Source of the DNA: an uncultured Prevotella sp.
GTDB lineage: Bacteria > Bacteroidota > Bacteroidia > Bacteroidales > Bacteroidaceae
DNA length: 31,957 nucleotides
Assembly (NCBI GenBank): GCA_900548745.1
Contig: URLQ01000013.1
Location: 1 to 31,957, forward strand
Direction: 5' to 3'
The translations under genes were made by a program, and so were the position numbers. Below, one piece after another: positions 17,051 through 24,522 of the stretch (position 1 is the stretch's first letter; every line of letters starts with the position of its first letter). The notes under the pieces were generated by a model that searched no databases, was not told the DNA's origin, and worked only from the letters and a program-made list of their open reading frames with translations.

Positions 17051-18492
17051 TTTGTAATAATGATTTCAGGTATAGTTATTGTTTTGTCTTTTGAAAATGC
17101 AATTTCTTGTTTACGGTCGTCAGAAACTACGGTTTTGTATTCTTTTAGTATAGCAATGTAGCCGAACAATTCTGAGAGACCTTTATCTATTCCGTTATTC
17201 TGCTCAATCACTTCTGCTAAAGTGGTCTGAGTGCTTCTTCTCAGTATCATGTCAATGCGTTTACGTAGAATCTTACGATCTATCTGATAATGATTATACA
17301 GCTTGCCAAGACGCTCCAGCTCATTAATTCCAAGGTCAGCCTCTGTAGGAACATTCTTATATTCAACTTCCTGCTTTGGGGTCAAATTTAACTGACGTTC
17401 CAGAGGCAGTTTTATTTCTACAACTTCGTAGCTCAACGATGCATTGTTCCTTTCTTTGTTTTGAGTTGTGTTTAATAGCAGCTTCTTGATGTCGTTAATC
17501 ACTTGTTTCGTTGCCTGTATATTGGAGTTGTTGTTTATGATAATCTGACTCAATTTCTCACTCATCCTGTCATTGGTCTTCGAAACCTTTTCTCCTGCAT
17601 CAAACAGGTGCTTTTTAATATCCTTCAAGAACTTATCCTTTGAAGCGATATTTCTCTCAGTAAGAGTCTTGTATAACAAGTCTGTCAATTCATCCCACTC
17701 CTTTTGCAACTCAGATGAGAGTAGAAATTCCCAAAAGGCATAGAAACTCTTTCCTTGTTGCGAATCCTTCAATTCTGCATATGCATCAAAAAAGTAGCTG
17801 AGTATATTTTTTTTCCCTTCGTTGTCTGTTTGGCGCTTGTATATTTGTTTGATAATTTCTTTAAAGTTATCGTCCACCTCCTTGAAGTCGGACAGAAGTT
17901 CCTTTGCCAACTTGTTAAGATTGTTATATCTTGGTTCAATCTGATAGTCTTCATATACTTCAATCTCTTCGCCCATTTCCAATCGTTCGATCTGACGTTC
18001 GATGTCTTCATTCTTTTGCTTAAGTATTTCCAAGCGTTTTTCTCTGTCTTCATTTGAGAATTCCACCAATTCCTTGAGCTGTGAAAACAAGGTCTTGAAC
18101 TTTGATTCTGTTCCGATATACTCCTCTTTCTTTAGAGACATTATCCAGTCTATCACCTTACTTGTATGTGAAGATATTTCATAGATAATCTCTCCGTCTT
18201 CGTTCTGGTAATTAGTGAAAAAGCCTTTTTCTGTCCAGTCTTTAATGAGGCGTTTAGCTTTCGTTTCGTTCGATTCGGCAAGCGTTTGTATGTCCACATC
18301 GTCATCGACAATCTGTTCATTTTGACTGTCGAGTCGGTTTTCCAGTAACATGTGCAGCCTTTCTTCTCTTATTGCCATTTGCTCGTCAAACACACTTGTT
18401 ACGAAAGTTAAGAAAAACTCAGCATTCCTCATCTTGAGCAACTTCACACTTGGTGAATTGTTCAACGTTTGTACAAGTAGATTGGTATCCAT
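17047..18492 (-). CDS. jetA: Wadjet subunit JetA (DUF3375)
   Basis: The 481-residue protein matches DUF3375/JetA, the kleisin-like (MukF-like) subunit. Its N-terminal region has a winged-helix appearance (LNNSPSVKLLKMRNAEFFLTF). The middle is helical and charged, with ERLEMGEEIEVYEDYQIEPRYN near residue 180, and the C-terminal part is again globular. JetA closes the JetC ring. I prefer the ATG at 18492, which has AAGGA eight bases upstream, to a TTG nine codons earlier. It is the first jet gene and begins 40 bases after the stop of the DUF4143 ATPase gene, so the ATPase may be in the same transcript. Confidence 0.9.
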   Translation of the reverse strand: MDTNLLVQTLNNSPSVKLLKMRNAEFFLTFVTSVFDEQMAIREERLHMLLENRLDSQNEQIVDDDVDIQTLAESNETKAKRLIKDWTEKGFFTNYQNEDGEIIYEISSHTSKVIDWIMSLKKEEYIGTESKFKTLFSQLKELVEFSNEDREKRLEILKQKNEDIERQIERLEMGEEIEVYEDYQIEPRYNNLNKLAKELLSDFKEVDDNFKEIIKQIYKRQTDNEGKKNILSYFFDAYAELKDSQQGKSFYAFWEFLLSSELQKEWDELTDLLYKTLTERNIASKDKFLKDIKKHLFDAGEKVSKTNDRMSEKLSQIIINNNSNIQATKQVINDIKKLLLNTTQNKERNNASLSYEVVEIKLPLERQLNLTPKQEVEYKNVPTEADLGINELERLGKLYNHYQIDRKILRKRIDMILRRSTQTTLAEVIEQNNGIDKGLSELFGYIAILKEYKTVVSDDRKQEIAFSKDKTITIPEIIITK

Positions 18493-18532
18493 TGTGTCCT
18501 TATTTATGTTTTGCTGCAAACTTTATCATATA

Positions 18533-19834
18533 TTAATCTTTCAAACAAGCGAGTGGTATGACTTTGACACCGTCTGGACGGGTGTAAGCCATTTCTCCTC
18601 CGGTTATGATCATAAGCAGGTCCGGCTCGCGTAGCTTTATTTGTTTTTCTGTCGTGTTGTGCTCTTGCACAAGTCTTTTGATTTCTTTCAGGTGTTCTGC
18701 TCCTTCCTCTATCTCTCGACTACCTAATTTGAATTCTATTAGAGCGTATCGTCCATCATCAAGATGAAGTACGGCATCTGCTTCCAAATCATATCTGTCA
18801 TGATAATATGAAATGGAACCACCAAGTGATAAAGAATAAGCCTTCAGATCACGGATTGCCATACACTCGAACAGGAAGCCAAATGTTTTCAAATCAGTAT
18901 AAAGAACTTCTGGTGACAAACCTAAGGCGGCAACAGCAATAGACGGATCTGTAAACTCGCGCTTCAAGCCTCGTCGTATGGCAGATGCAGAACGGATAGC
19001 AGGGCTCCATGCTTCTATGTCCTGAATGACAAAAAGACGCTCAAGTGCATTAATATATGTGTCGAAAGAAGTTGTACTGACACCTTCCAGATGTTCGTTT
19101 ACATCTCGATATACCACACTCTTTTTTGCTAATGTCGATATGTTGCGTGCATAACTTTGAAGTATTGTGTTTGCGATCTTTTCATTTCTCTTGACTCCAT
19201 CTATTGTCGATACATCAGTACTGCATACTGTTTTGACATAGTTCTTGGCTATTTGCAGTTTGGCTTTGTCGAACTTGGCATACAATGATGCAGGCCAACC
19301 TCCACGGCAGGCTGCAAATATCAGGCTTTCAATAGGCATTTCTGACGTTATGCCATCGATGTCCAAATCCTTGTTGTCAAACAACTTTTTTAGCGAAATC
19401 TTGCCGTTAGATTCCAAAGATTCATACAGACTCATGGTAAGCATTTGCATCTTTGCAATTCGACCACTGCCTGAATGTTTGATAAATTCGCTTTTCTTAT
19501 TTTGGTCAATTGAATTTGAACCCGTCATAATGAATTGTCCAAACTCATTTCGTTTATCAACCATAGCTCGTACCGAATCCCATAGAACGGGAGCCTCCTG
19601 CCATTCATCTATAAGACGTGGTGTGTCGCCGGCCAACAGAAGTGAAGGTTTCACTTTAATAGTAGCTTGGTATTTGTCACGCATGTCAGGGTCCTGTAGT
19701 CTGATAGTGCTGTTTGCCTGTTGCTCTGCAGTTGTTGTCTTGCCACACCATTTGGGACCTTCTATGAGTACGGCTCCAGAAGAGGCCAGTAGCAAACTTA
19801 AATGCTCATCAGCTGTTCTTTTGAGGTATTCCAT
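18533..19834 (-). CDS. DUF4143 AAA ATPase with PD-(D/E)XK-like C-terminal domain
   Basis: This 433-residue protein has Walker A (GPKWCGKTT, 26-34) and a Walker B-like LIDEW at 74-78, followed by the DUF4143 domain. Near the C-terminus LEADAVLHLDDGRYALIEFKLG (about 350-371) has the Asp and Glu-x-Lys of a PD-(D/E)XK nuclease fold (D353, E367, K369). Such proteins are very common in Bacteroidetes and their role is not established; defence and toxin-related roles have been discussed. I start it at the ATG at 19834 (MEYLKRT). The frame stays open to 20008, but the extra residues are only a translated 23-bp repeat. The gene is intact and lies directly upstream of jetA on the same strand. Confidence 0.75.
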   Translation of the reverse strand: MEYLKRTADEHLSLLLASSGAVLIEGPKWCGKTTTAEQQANSTIRLQDPDMRDKYQATIKVKPSLLLAGDTPRLIDEWQEAPVLWDSVRAMVDKRNEFGQFIMTGSNSIDQNKKSEFIKHSGSGRIAKMQMLTMSLYESLESNGKISLKKLFDNKDLDIDGITSEMPIESLIFAACRGGWPASLYAKFDKAKLQIAKNYVKTVCSTDVSTIDGVKRNEKIANTILQSYARNISTLAKKSVVYRDVNEHLEGVSTTSFDTYINALERLFVIQDIEAWSPAIRSASAIRRGLKREFTDPSIAVAALGLSPEVLYTDLKTFGFLFECMAIRDLKAYSLSLGGSISYYHDRYDLEADAVLHLDDGRYALIEFKLGSREIEEGAEHLKEIKRLVQEHNTTEKQIKLREPDLLMIITGGEMAYTRPDGVKVIPLACLKD

Positions 19835-19895
19835 ATCTTTTGTTATATGATTTATTGCAAAGGTACTGATTACTTTTGAATTCTGCAAGCCGTTT

Positions 19896-20010
19896 GGTGT
19901 TTTTGTGGTATTTTGTTTGGTGTTTTTGTGGTATTTTGTTTGGTGTTTTTGTGGTATTTTGTTTGGTGTTTTTGTGGTATTTTGTTTGGTGTTTTTGTGG
20001 TATTTCATTT
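19896..20010. repeat. 23-bp tandem repeat, five copies
   Basis: Five head-to-tail units of ggtgtttttgtggtattttg plus TTT (start at 19896, 19919, 19942, 19965 and 19988). The first four are identical and the last differs at its end (TTTCATTT). It lies 61 bases upstream of the ATPase ATG. Because 23 is not divisible by three, any gain or loss of one unit shifts the open frame that continues through it. Confidence 0.9.
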
Positions 20011-20017
20011 TTTTGTG

Positions 20018-20092
20018 ATAAAGAAAAAGCCCTCACTTGGTTAGGGGCCCTCCGCACCCATCGCGGAACCTGGCTAACCGAGCAAGAGCTTT
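20018..20092 (-). ncRNA. Structured RNA element or strong intrinsic terminator
   Basis: On the minus strand the arms 20092-20074 and 20044-20026 form 18 of 19 base pairs, three of them G-U, with one C-A mismatch. The G-U pairs exist only in the minus-strand RNA, which sets the direction. The loop holds a second hairpin (UCCGC, 7 bases, GCGGA), and five U follow the stem. It could be the 3' part of a small RNA or the terminator of the fur operon. I cannot match it to a named RNA family. Confidence 0.45.
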
Positions 20093-20150
20093 CTTCTGCC
20101 ACTATTTGTTTAAGATTGTCTTTACGAGAGCAAGCTCTCTACATCCAACC

Positions 20151-20342
20151 TTAAACCCAAATCGGTCATTAGACCGTTTTCTGTATTATTTTATAACTGC
20201 TTGCAGTCTTTGGGTTTTTATAAGTTGTCTTTTACTTGTTTTTAATTCGCAATAGCTCGCTATTACTCATTAAAAGCCAAACAAAATCCACTCTTCTAAA
20301 AATCCAAAATCCAAGCAAGCCCTAACGACCGATTTGGGTTAA
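20151..20342. repeat. Inverted-repeat element (MITE-like)
   Basis: Near-perfect arms lie at 20151-20173 (ttaaacccaaatcggtcatt plus AGA) and 20322-20342 (ctaacgaccgatttgggtta plus A), about 150 bases apart. The left arm continues into its own hairpin CGGTC-ATTA-GACCG. The interior is AT-rich, has a small hairpin AATAGC-TC-GCTATT and no gene. The element and the rest of 19835-20407 form a stretch without coding sequence. Confidence 0.65.
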
Positions 20343-20407
20343 ACAGATATATTGGTGCAGAAGCACTAAGCCAGCAATCGGGCGATATACATGAAAAAGC
20401 CACTGGG

Positions 20408-20839
20408 TTATAGATTATGGTTCTTCTTTCGGCATTCGGCACATTCGCCTTTGACGACAAATGACAGGGAGTGGGCATGGAAACCTTCAGGGAGCTTGAT
20501 GTCGTGGATGTGGATGTTGTCGAGGCAGAACGAACGCTGACACGACTCACAATAGAAGTGGACGTGGCTGTCGTTCATGTTGCATGCCCCCTCGCTGTGG
20601 CAAAGCTCATAGTTGAGGATGCCACGCCCGTCTTCAAAGGCATGCACCACGTCGTGCTCATGGAACAGGGTGAGCACACGGAAGATGCTCGACTTGTCCA
20701 TCGACAGTTGCAGCGACTCTATGTCGGCAAGACTTGCCGGGTGGTCAAGTCCTGCCAGAGTCTTATATACAAGGATGCGGTTTGCCGTTGGCTTCACTCC
20801 CTTGCGTTCCAGTCTTGATGTTATCTCTTCGCTGTTCAT
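20408..20839 (-). CDS. Fur-family metal-responsive transcriptional regulator
   Basis: The 143-residue protein has the Fur fold: an N-terminal winged helix (GVKPTANRILVYKTL, then SSIFRVLTLFHEHDVV) and a C-terminal metal-binding/dimerisation part with SHVHFYCESC (CxxC at 97-100) and a second GECAEC (CxxC at 133-136). The two Cys pairs form the structural zinc site. Which metal it senses (Fe, Zn, Mn or peroxide) cannot be told from sequence. It starts eight bases after the stop of the cyclophilin gene and is the last gene of the surE-lpxB-cyclophilin run. It is about 9 kb from the metal-efflux ATPase, so a regulatory link is only a possibility. Confidence 0.88.
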   Translation of the reverse strand: MNSEEITSRLERKGVKPTANRILVYKTLAGLDHPASLADIESLQLSMDKSSIFRVLTLFHEHDVVHAFEDGRGILNYELCHSEGACNMNDSHVHFYCESCQRSFCLDNIHIHDIKLPEGFHAHSLSFVVKGECAECRKKNHNL

Positions 20840-20847
20840 CGTTAGAA

Positions 20848-21592
20848 TTATTCCTCCACTACCTCAATAGTCATGCTGATGTCCTCCTTCGGACGGTCGC
20901 CGCGGAGTGTCTCGCAGTTCTGGATTTTCTCTACAACGTCGAGTCCCTCTTCAACCTCTCCGAACACGGTGTACTGGTTGTCGAGGAACGGTGTGCCGCC
21001 GATGGAAGAGTATGCTTCGCGCTGCTCGTCGGTAAAGGCAGGCTTGCCCTTTTCGAGGCTTATGGCTTTCGTTTCGGCAATAAGCTCGTCCTGTAGCTCC
21101 TGCAGACCGGCACGGTCGCGGTTGCGGCGCAGCTGCATAATCTTGTCATGGTTCTCCTTGGCAAGCTGGTTGAAGATAGACTGTTCCTGCTGCATCTCAA
21201 GCTGTTTCTCCATCTGTCGGAGTTCCGCAGGCTTGTATGTCTTTCCCCATACGATATAGAACTGGCTGCCGCTGCTCTCGCGGTCGGGGTTCACCTCGTC
21301 GCCAAGGCGTGCTGCACTCAGGGCGCCACGTTTGTGGAAATATTTGGGATATACAAATTCGGCAGGAATGGTATAGTCGGGACCTCCCGTGCCGAGCATC
21401 TTTCCCTTCGGTGCTCCTTTGCTATCGGGGTCTCCGCCCTGTATCATAAAGTCTTTGATGACACGGTGGAAGCGTGCCGTCGAAGTAGCCTTCTTTGGCA
21501 AGCTTCAGGAAGTTGTCACGGTGTTTTGGTGTCTCGTCGTAGAGGCGTACAAGAATGTCGCCTTCGGTAGTCTTGATTCTGATCTTTGTCAT
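20848..21592 (-). pseudogene. Cyclophilin-type peptidyl-prolyl isomerase, frameshifted
   Basis: The true start is the ATG at 21592 (MTKIRIKTTEGDILVRLYDE). That frame reads a normal cyclophilin start to YFDGTL and then breaks near 21470-21480. The rest (FHRVIKDFMIQGGD, GSQFYIVWG, TPFLDNQYTVFGEV) is in another frame, open from 21501. Joining YFDGT(L) to FHRV needs two extra bases, consistent with the length of 745. The sequence there is ACGCTTCCACC, and loss of one CT from CTCTTC would explain it. A helical insertion of about 80 residues after the GSQFYI motif is typical of the Bacteroidetes cytoplasmic form. It catalyses proline isomerisation in protein folding. A sequencing error is as likely as a real mutation. 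Confidence 0.8.
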
Positions 21593-21622
21593 AATATATT
21601 GTTTTTTTAGTTTCTTCTTTTC

Positions 21623-21670
21623 CTCGTCAACTCGTCAACTTGTCAACTTGTTCACTCGTCAACTTGCCAA
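21623..21670. repeat. 8-bp tandem repeat (CTCGTCAA/CTTGTCAA), second locus
   Basis: About six 8-bp units of the same type as 9363-9425. On the minus strand they encode the C-terminal tail of LpxB (GKLTSEQVDKLTS), its stop codon, and the spacer before the cyclophilin gene. Confidence 0.85.
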
Positions 21671-22793
21671 CCATTATCTCCGCAGCATTTTCCGGAGCCT
21701 TCCTGTCTCCGAGTATAGCCTTGATGTCGGCATAGCCTTGCAGCATGGCGCTTCTCTCCTTGCCGTCGGGGATTATGCTTTGCAGTTCCCTTGTGATGTT
21801 GTCTTCAGAGAACGTGTCGGCAACAAGCTCCTTCACCACGGTGCGGTTGGCTATAAGGTTCACGAGAGAGATGTATTTCACCTTCAGCAAGTGGCGGCGC
21901 AGGAAGGCAATGACCTTCGGTATGGGAGTCTTGTAGCACACCACCTGCGGCACATTGAAGAGCGCCGTCTCCAGCGTTGCCGTACCGCTCGTCACGGCAG
22001 CTACCCTTGACTGGCTGAGCAGAGCGTAAGTCTCTCCAAATACGATCTTTACGTCCATGCCATTGATATAGGAATCATAGAACTCCTTGTCGATGCCTGG
22101 AGCACCGGCGATAACCATCTGGTATTTGTCGCCGCAGACCCTCTTTGCCGCCCTTATCATGTAAGGCAGGTTGTCCTTTATCTCCTGTTTGCGGCTGCCG
22201 GCAAGCAGGGCGATGATGGGTTTCCGGGGGAGCTTGTTCCTTTCGGCAAACTCATCAGCTGTTTCAGTGTATGTCGCCTTGAACTCCGCCACCTCGTCAG
22301 CCGTAGGATTACCCACATAGTTGATGGGGTAGTGGTGCTTCTTCTCGAAGAAGTCAATCTCGAAGGGCAGTATGGAGAACAGTTCGCTGATGTCCCTTTT
22401 TATGTTCTTTATCCTGTATTCCTTCCAAGCCCATATCTTTGGGGAGATATAGTAATAGACAGGAATGCGGGTCTTGGCATGTACAAACTTCGCGATGCTG
22501 AGATTGAAGCCCGGGTAGTCGATGAGGATGACCACGTCGGGTGCGTACTCCACGATGTCTTTCTTGCAGAGTGCCATGTTGCGGAATATAGTCCTCAGGT
22601 GCAGCAGCACGGGTATAAAGCCCATGTAGGCAAGCTCACGGTAGTGCTTGACCCTTGTGCCGCCGACTGCCGTCATGAGGTCGCCGCCGAAGAAGCGGAA
22701 TTCCGCATTGCGGTCCTTCTCCTTTAGAGCCAGCATGAGGTGGGAGGCATGAAGGTCGCCGCTTGCCTCACCGGCTATAAGATAGTATTTCAT
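21627..22793 (-). CDS. lpxB: Lipid-A-disaccharide synthase LpxB
   Basis: The 388-residue protein is a family 19 glycosyltransferase, which joins UDP-2,3-diacylglucosamine and lipid X to form the lipid A disaccharide at the inner membrane. Motifs seen are the start MKYYLIAGEASGD, the DYPGFNL segment, SPKIWAWKEYRIK, YVGNPTADEV, LLAGSRKQEI, and the C-terminal TSGTATLE. The length fits the family except for the last 13 or so residues, which come from an 8-bp tandem repeat. It lies 27 bases downstream of surE in the same operon, a neighbour order common in Bacteroidales. Confidence 0.93.
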   Translation of the reverse strand: MKYYLIAGEASGDLHASHLMLALKEKDRNAEFRFFGGDLMTAVGGTRVKHYRELAYMGFIPVLLHLRTIFRNMALCKKDIVEYAPDVVILIDYPGFNLSIAKFVHAKTRIPVYYYISPKIWAWKEYRIKNIKRDISELFSILPFEIDFFEKKHHYPINYVGNPTADEVAEFKATYTETADEFAERNKLPRKPIIALLAGSRKQEIKDNLPYMIRAAKRVCGDKYQMVIAGAPGIDKEFYDSYINGMDVKIVFGETYALLSQSRVAAVTSGTATLETALFNVPQVVCYKTPIPKVIAFLRRHLLKVKYISLVNLIANRTVVKELVADTFSEDNITRELQSIIPDGKERSAMLQGYADIKAILGDRKAPENAAEIMVGKLTSEQVDKLTS

Positions 22794-22820
22794 ATGAGTT
22801 CTGTTATATCCTTAAAAACC

Positions 22821-23588
22821 TTATAGCCCCCATCCCTTGATGGTTTCAACGGCTTGATAGTCAGTGATGTCGATGGTAGTCGGTGTTATCGCCACGTATC
22901 CGTTAGCCAAAGCCCATTCATCGGTGTCGGTGGCGTCGGGTTCGGTGTCTCTGAATTCGCCCACCATCCAGTAGTAGTCGTAGCCTCTCGGATGATGCTC
23001 CTTTACGAGTTCGTTCTCCCAGATGCCGTTGCACATACGGCAGACCTTGGTACCCTTAAACGTCTTGCAGTCAGGGAAATTCACGTTCAGACAGACGTTC
23101 TTTGGAAGTCCGTCCTCCATGACGCGCCCTGTAATGATCTTTATCATTCGCTTCGTGGCGCTGAAGTCCGCATCGGCAGAATAGTTGCATAGCGAGAATG
23201 CCACAGATGGGATGCCTTTCATGCACCCTTCGCGTGCCACTCCCATCGTTCCGCTGTAGTGGGTGTTTACCGAAGCGTTGTCGCCGTGGTTTATGCCGCT
23301 GATGATGATGCTCGGCAGACGGTCGCAAAGCTGGCTGATGGCAATCTTCACGCAGTCTACGGGTGTGCCGTTGCAAGCCCACACCTGCAGATGCTCCTCT
23401 TCTCTCTTCAGCGACAGGCGCAGAGGCAGTTCGCTTGAGAAGGCGCAAGAGAATCCGGAGCGTGCCGATTCCGGTGCGCAGACAATGATGTCGCCGAAGC
23501 CACGCACATATTCAATCAGGCTGTTTATGCCCTTTGCGGCATAGCCGTCATCATTTGAAATCAGTATTAAAGGTCTTTTATTTTTCAT
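22821..23588 (-). CDS. surE: 5'-nucleotidase SurE
   Basis: The 255-residue protein is SurE, a metal-dependent nucleoside monophosphate phosphatase of the cytoplasm. It has the N-terminal NDDG metal site (about residues 12-15), the SGFS motif, GTPVDCVKIA, and SGINHGDN. I choose the ATG at 23588 (MKNKRPLILISN). The open frame extends to a TTG at 23612, but that would place the start within the promoter box. It is the first gene of the minus-strand run surE-lpxB-cyclophilin-fur, divergent from parA. Confidence 0.92.
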   Translation of the reverse strand: MKNKRPLILISNDDGYAAKGINSLIEYVRGFGDIIVCAPESARSGFSCAFSSELPLRLSLKREEEHLQVWACNGTPVDCVKIAISQLCDRLPSIIISGINHGDNASVNTHYSGTMGVAREGCMKGIPSVAFSLCNYSADADFSATKRMIKIITGRVMEDGLPKNVCLNVNFPDCKTFKGTKVCRMCNGIWENELVKEHHPRGYDYYWMVGEFRDTEPDATDTDEWALANGYVAITPTTIDITDYQAVETIKGWGL

Positions 23589-23609
23589 AAAATCAAAATC
23601 TTTTGACTG

Positions 23610-23617
23610 CAAAAGTA
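23610..23617 (-). promoter_or_regulatory. -7 promoter box of the surE operon
   Basis: TACTTTTG on the minus strand, followed by CAG, fits TAnnTTTG and lies about 22 bases before the surE ATG. It supports starting surE at 23588. The -33 box is not clear. Confidence 0.5.
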
Positions 23618-23659
23618 CGAAAAAAGGTTTAAAACCACCGATAATCCCATAATAATATG

Positions 23660-23667
23660 TATCTTTG
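23660..23667 (+). promoter_or_regulatory. -7 promoter box of the parA operon
   Basis: TATCTTTG followed by CAT fits TAnnTTTG and lies about 73 bases before the parA ATG. It is divergent to the surE box, with about 40 bases between them. Confidence 0.55.
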
Positions 23668-23740
23668 CATCTAAATTCGCTGTAATGTTTGTTTTTTCTT
23701 TAAAACAAGCTATGGCTACTTTATCATAAAGAAAGTAAAA

Positions 23741-24505
23741 ATGGGAAAGATAATAGCATTGGCAAACCAGAAGGGTGGCGTGGGAAAGACCACGACCACA
23801 ATCAATCTTGCCGCATCTTTGGCTACATTGGAGAAGAAAGTTCTTGTAATAGACGCAGACCCACAGGCAAACGCCTCAAGCGGTCTTGGCGTAAACTCAA
23901 AAGACGTTGACTGCTCGCTTTATGAATGCATCATCGATCATGCTGACGTGAGAGACGCCGTTTATACAACAGACATCGAAGGCCTGGATATCATACCGAG
24001 CCATATCGACCTCGTAGGAGCGGAGATTGAGATGCTGAACCTTGACCATCGCGAACAGGTGATAAAGAGAATGCTCCAGCCGATAAGGGACGACTACGAT
24101 TATATCCTGATCGACTGTTCACCGTCGCTGGGACTGATTACAGTGAATGCGCTGACGGCAGCCGACTCCGTGATAATACCCGTGCAGTGTGAGTATTTCG
24201 CACTTGAGGGAATCAGCAAGTTGCTGAACACGATAAAGATTATCAAAAGCAAACTGAACACCAAGCTGGAGATAGAGGGATTCCTGCTGACGATGTATGA
24301 CGGACGCCTTCGTCTTGCAAACCAAATCTATTATGAGGTGAAACGTCATTTCCAGGAACTCGTGTTCAAGACCGTCATCCAGCGAAATGTAAAACTCAGT
24401 GAGGCACCAAGCCACGGACTGCCGGTAATCCTCTATGACACCGACTCTACGGGAAGCAAGAACCACCTGGCACTCGCCAAGGAGATTATCAATAAGAACG
24501 AATAA
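23741..24505 (+). CDS. parA: Chromosome partition ATPase ParA (Soj)
   Basis: The 254-residue protein has the deviant Walker A of ParA/MinD ATPases (KGGVGKTTT, from residue 11), DADPQAN, and the DYILIDCSPSLG stretch as Walker B. It binds DNA non-specifically when loaded with ATP and moves ParB-bound origin regions apart. It has the short, chromosomal Soj type without an N-terminal HTH. The start is the ATG at 23741. parB follows after 17 bases in the same operon. Confidence 0.95.
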   Translation: MGKIIALANQKGGVGKTTTTINLAASLATLEKKVLVIDADPQANASSGLGVNSKDVDCSLYECIIDHADVRDAVYTTDIEGLDIIPSHIDLVGAEIEMLNLDHREQVIKRMLQPIRDDYDYILIDCSPSLGLITVNALTAADSVIIPVQCEYFALEGISKLLNTIKIIKSKLNTKLEIEGFLLTMYDGRLRLANQIYYEVKRHFQELVFKTVIQRNVKLSEAPSHGLPVILYDTDSTGSKNHLALAKEIINKNE

Positions 24506-24522
24506 GAAAGCAGATAAGATAA

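Noticed and set aside
19809..20102. Minus-strand frame rich in KHQTKYHKNTK peptides.
   Set aside because: A reading of the 23-bp repeat in another frame that runs over the ATPase start; not a gene.
20600..20870. Plus-strand open frames opposite fur, cyclophilin and lpxB.
   Set aside because: Antisense shadows of well-identified genes.
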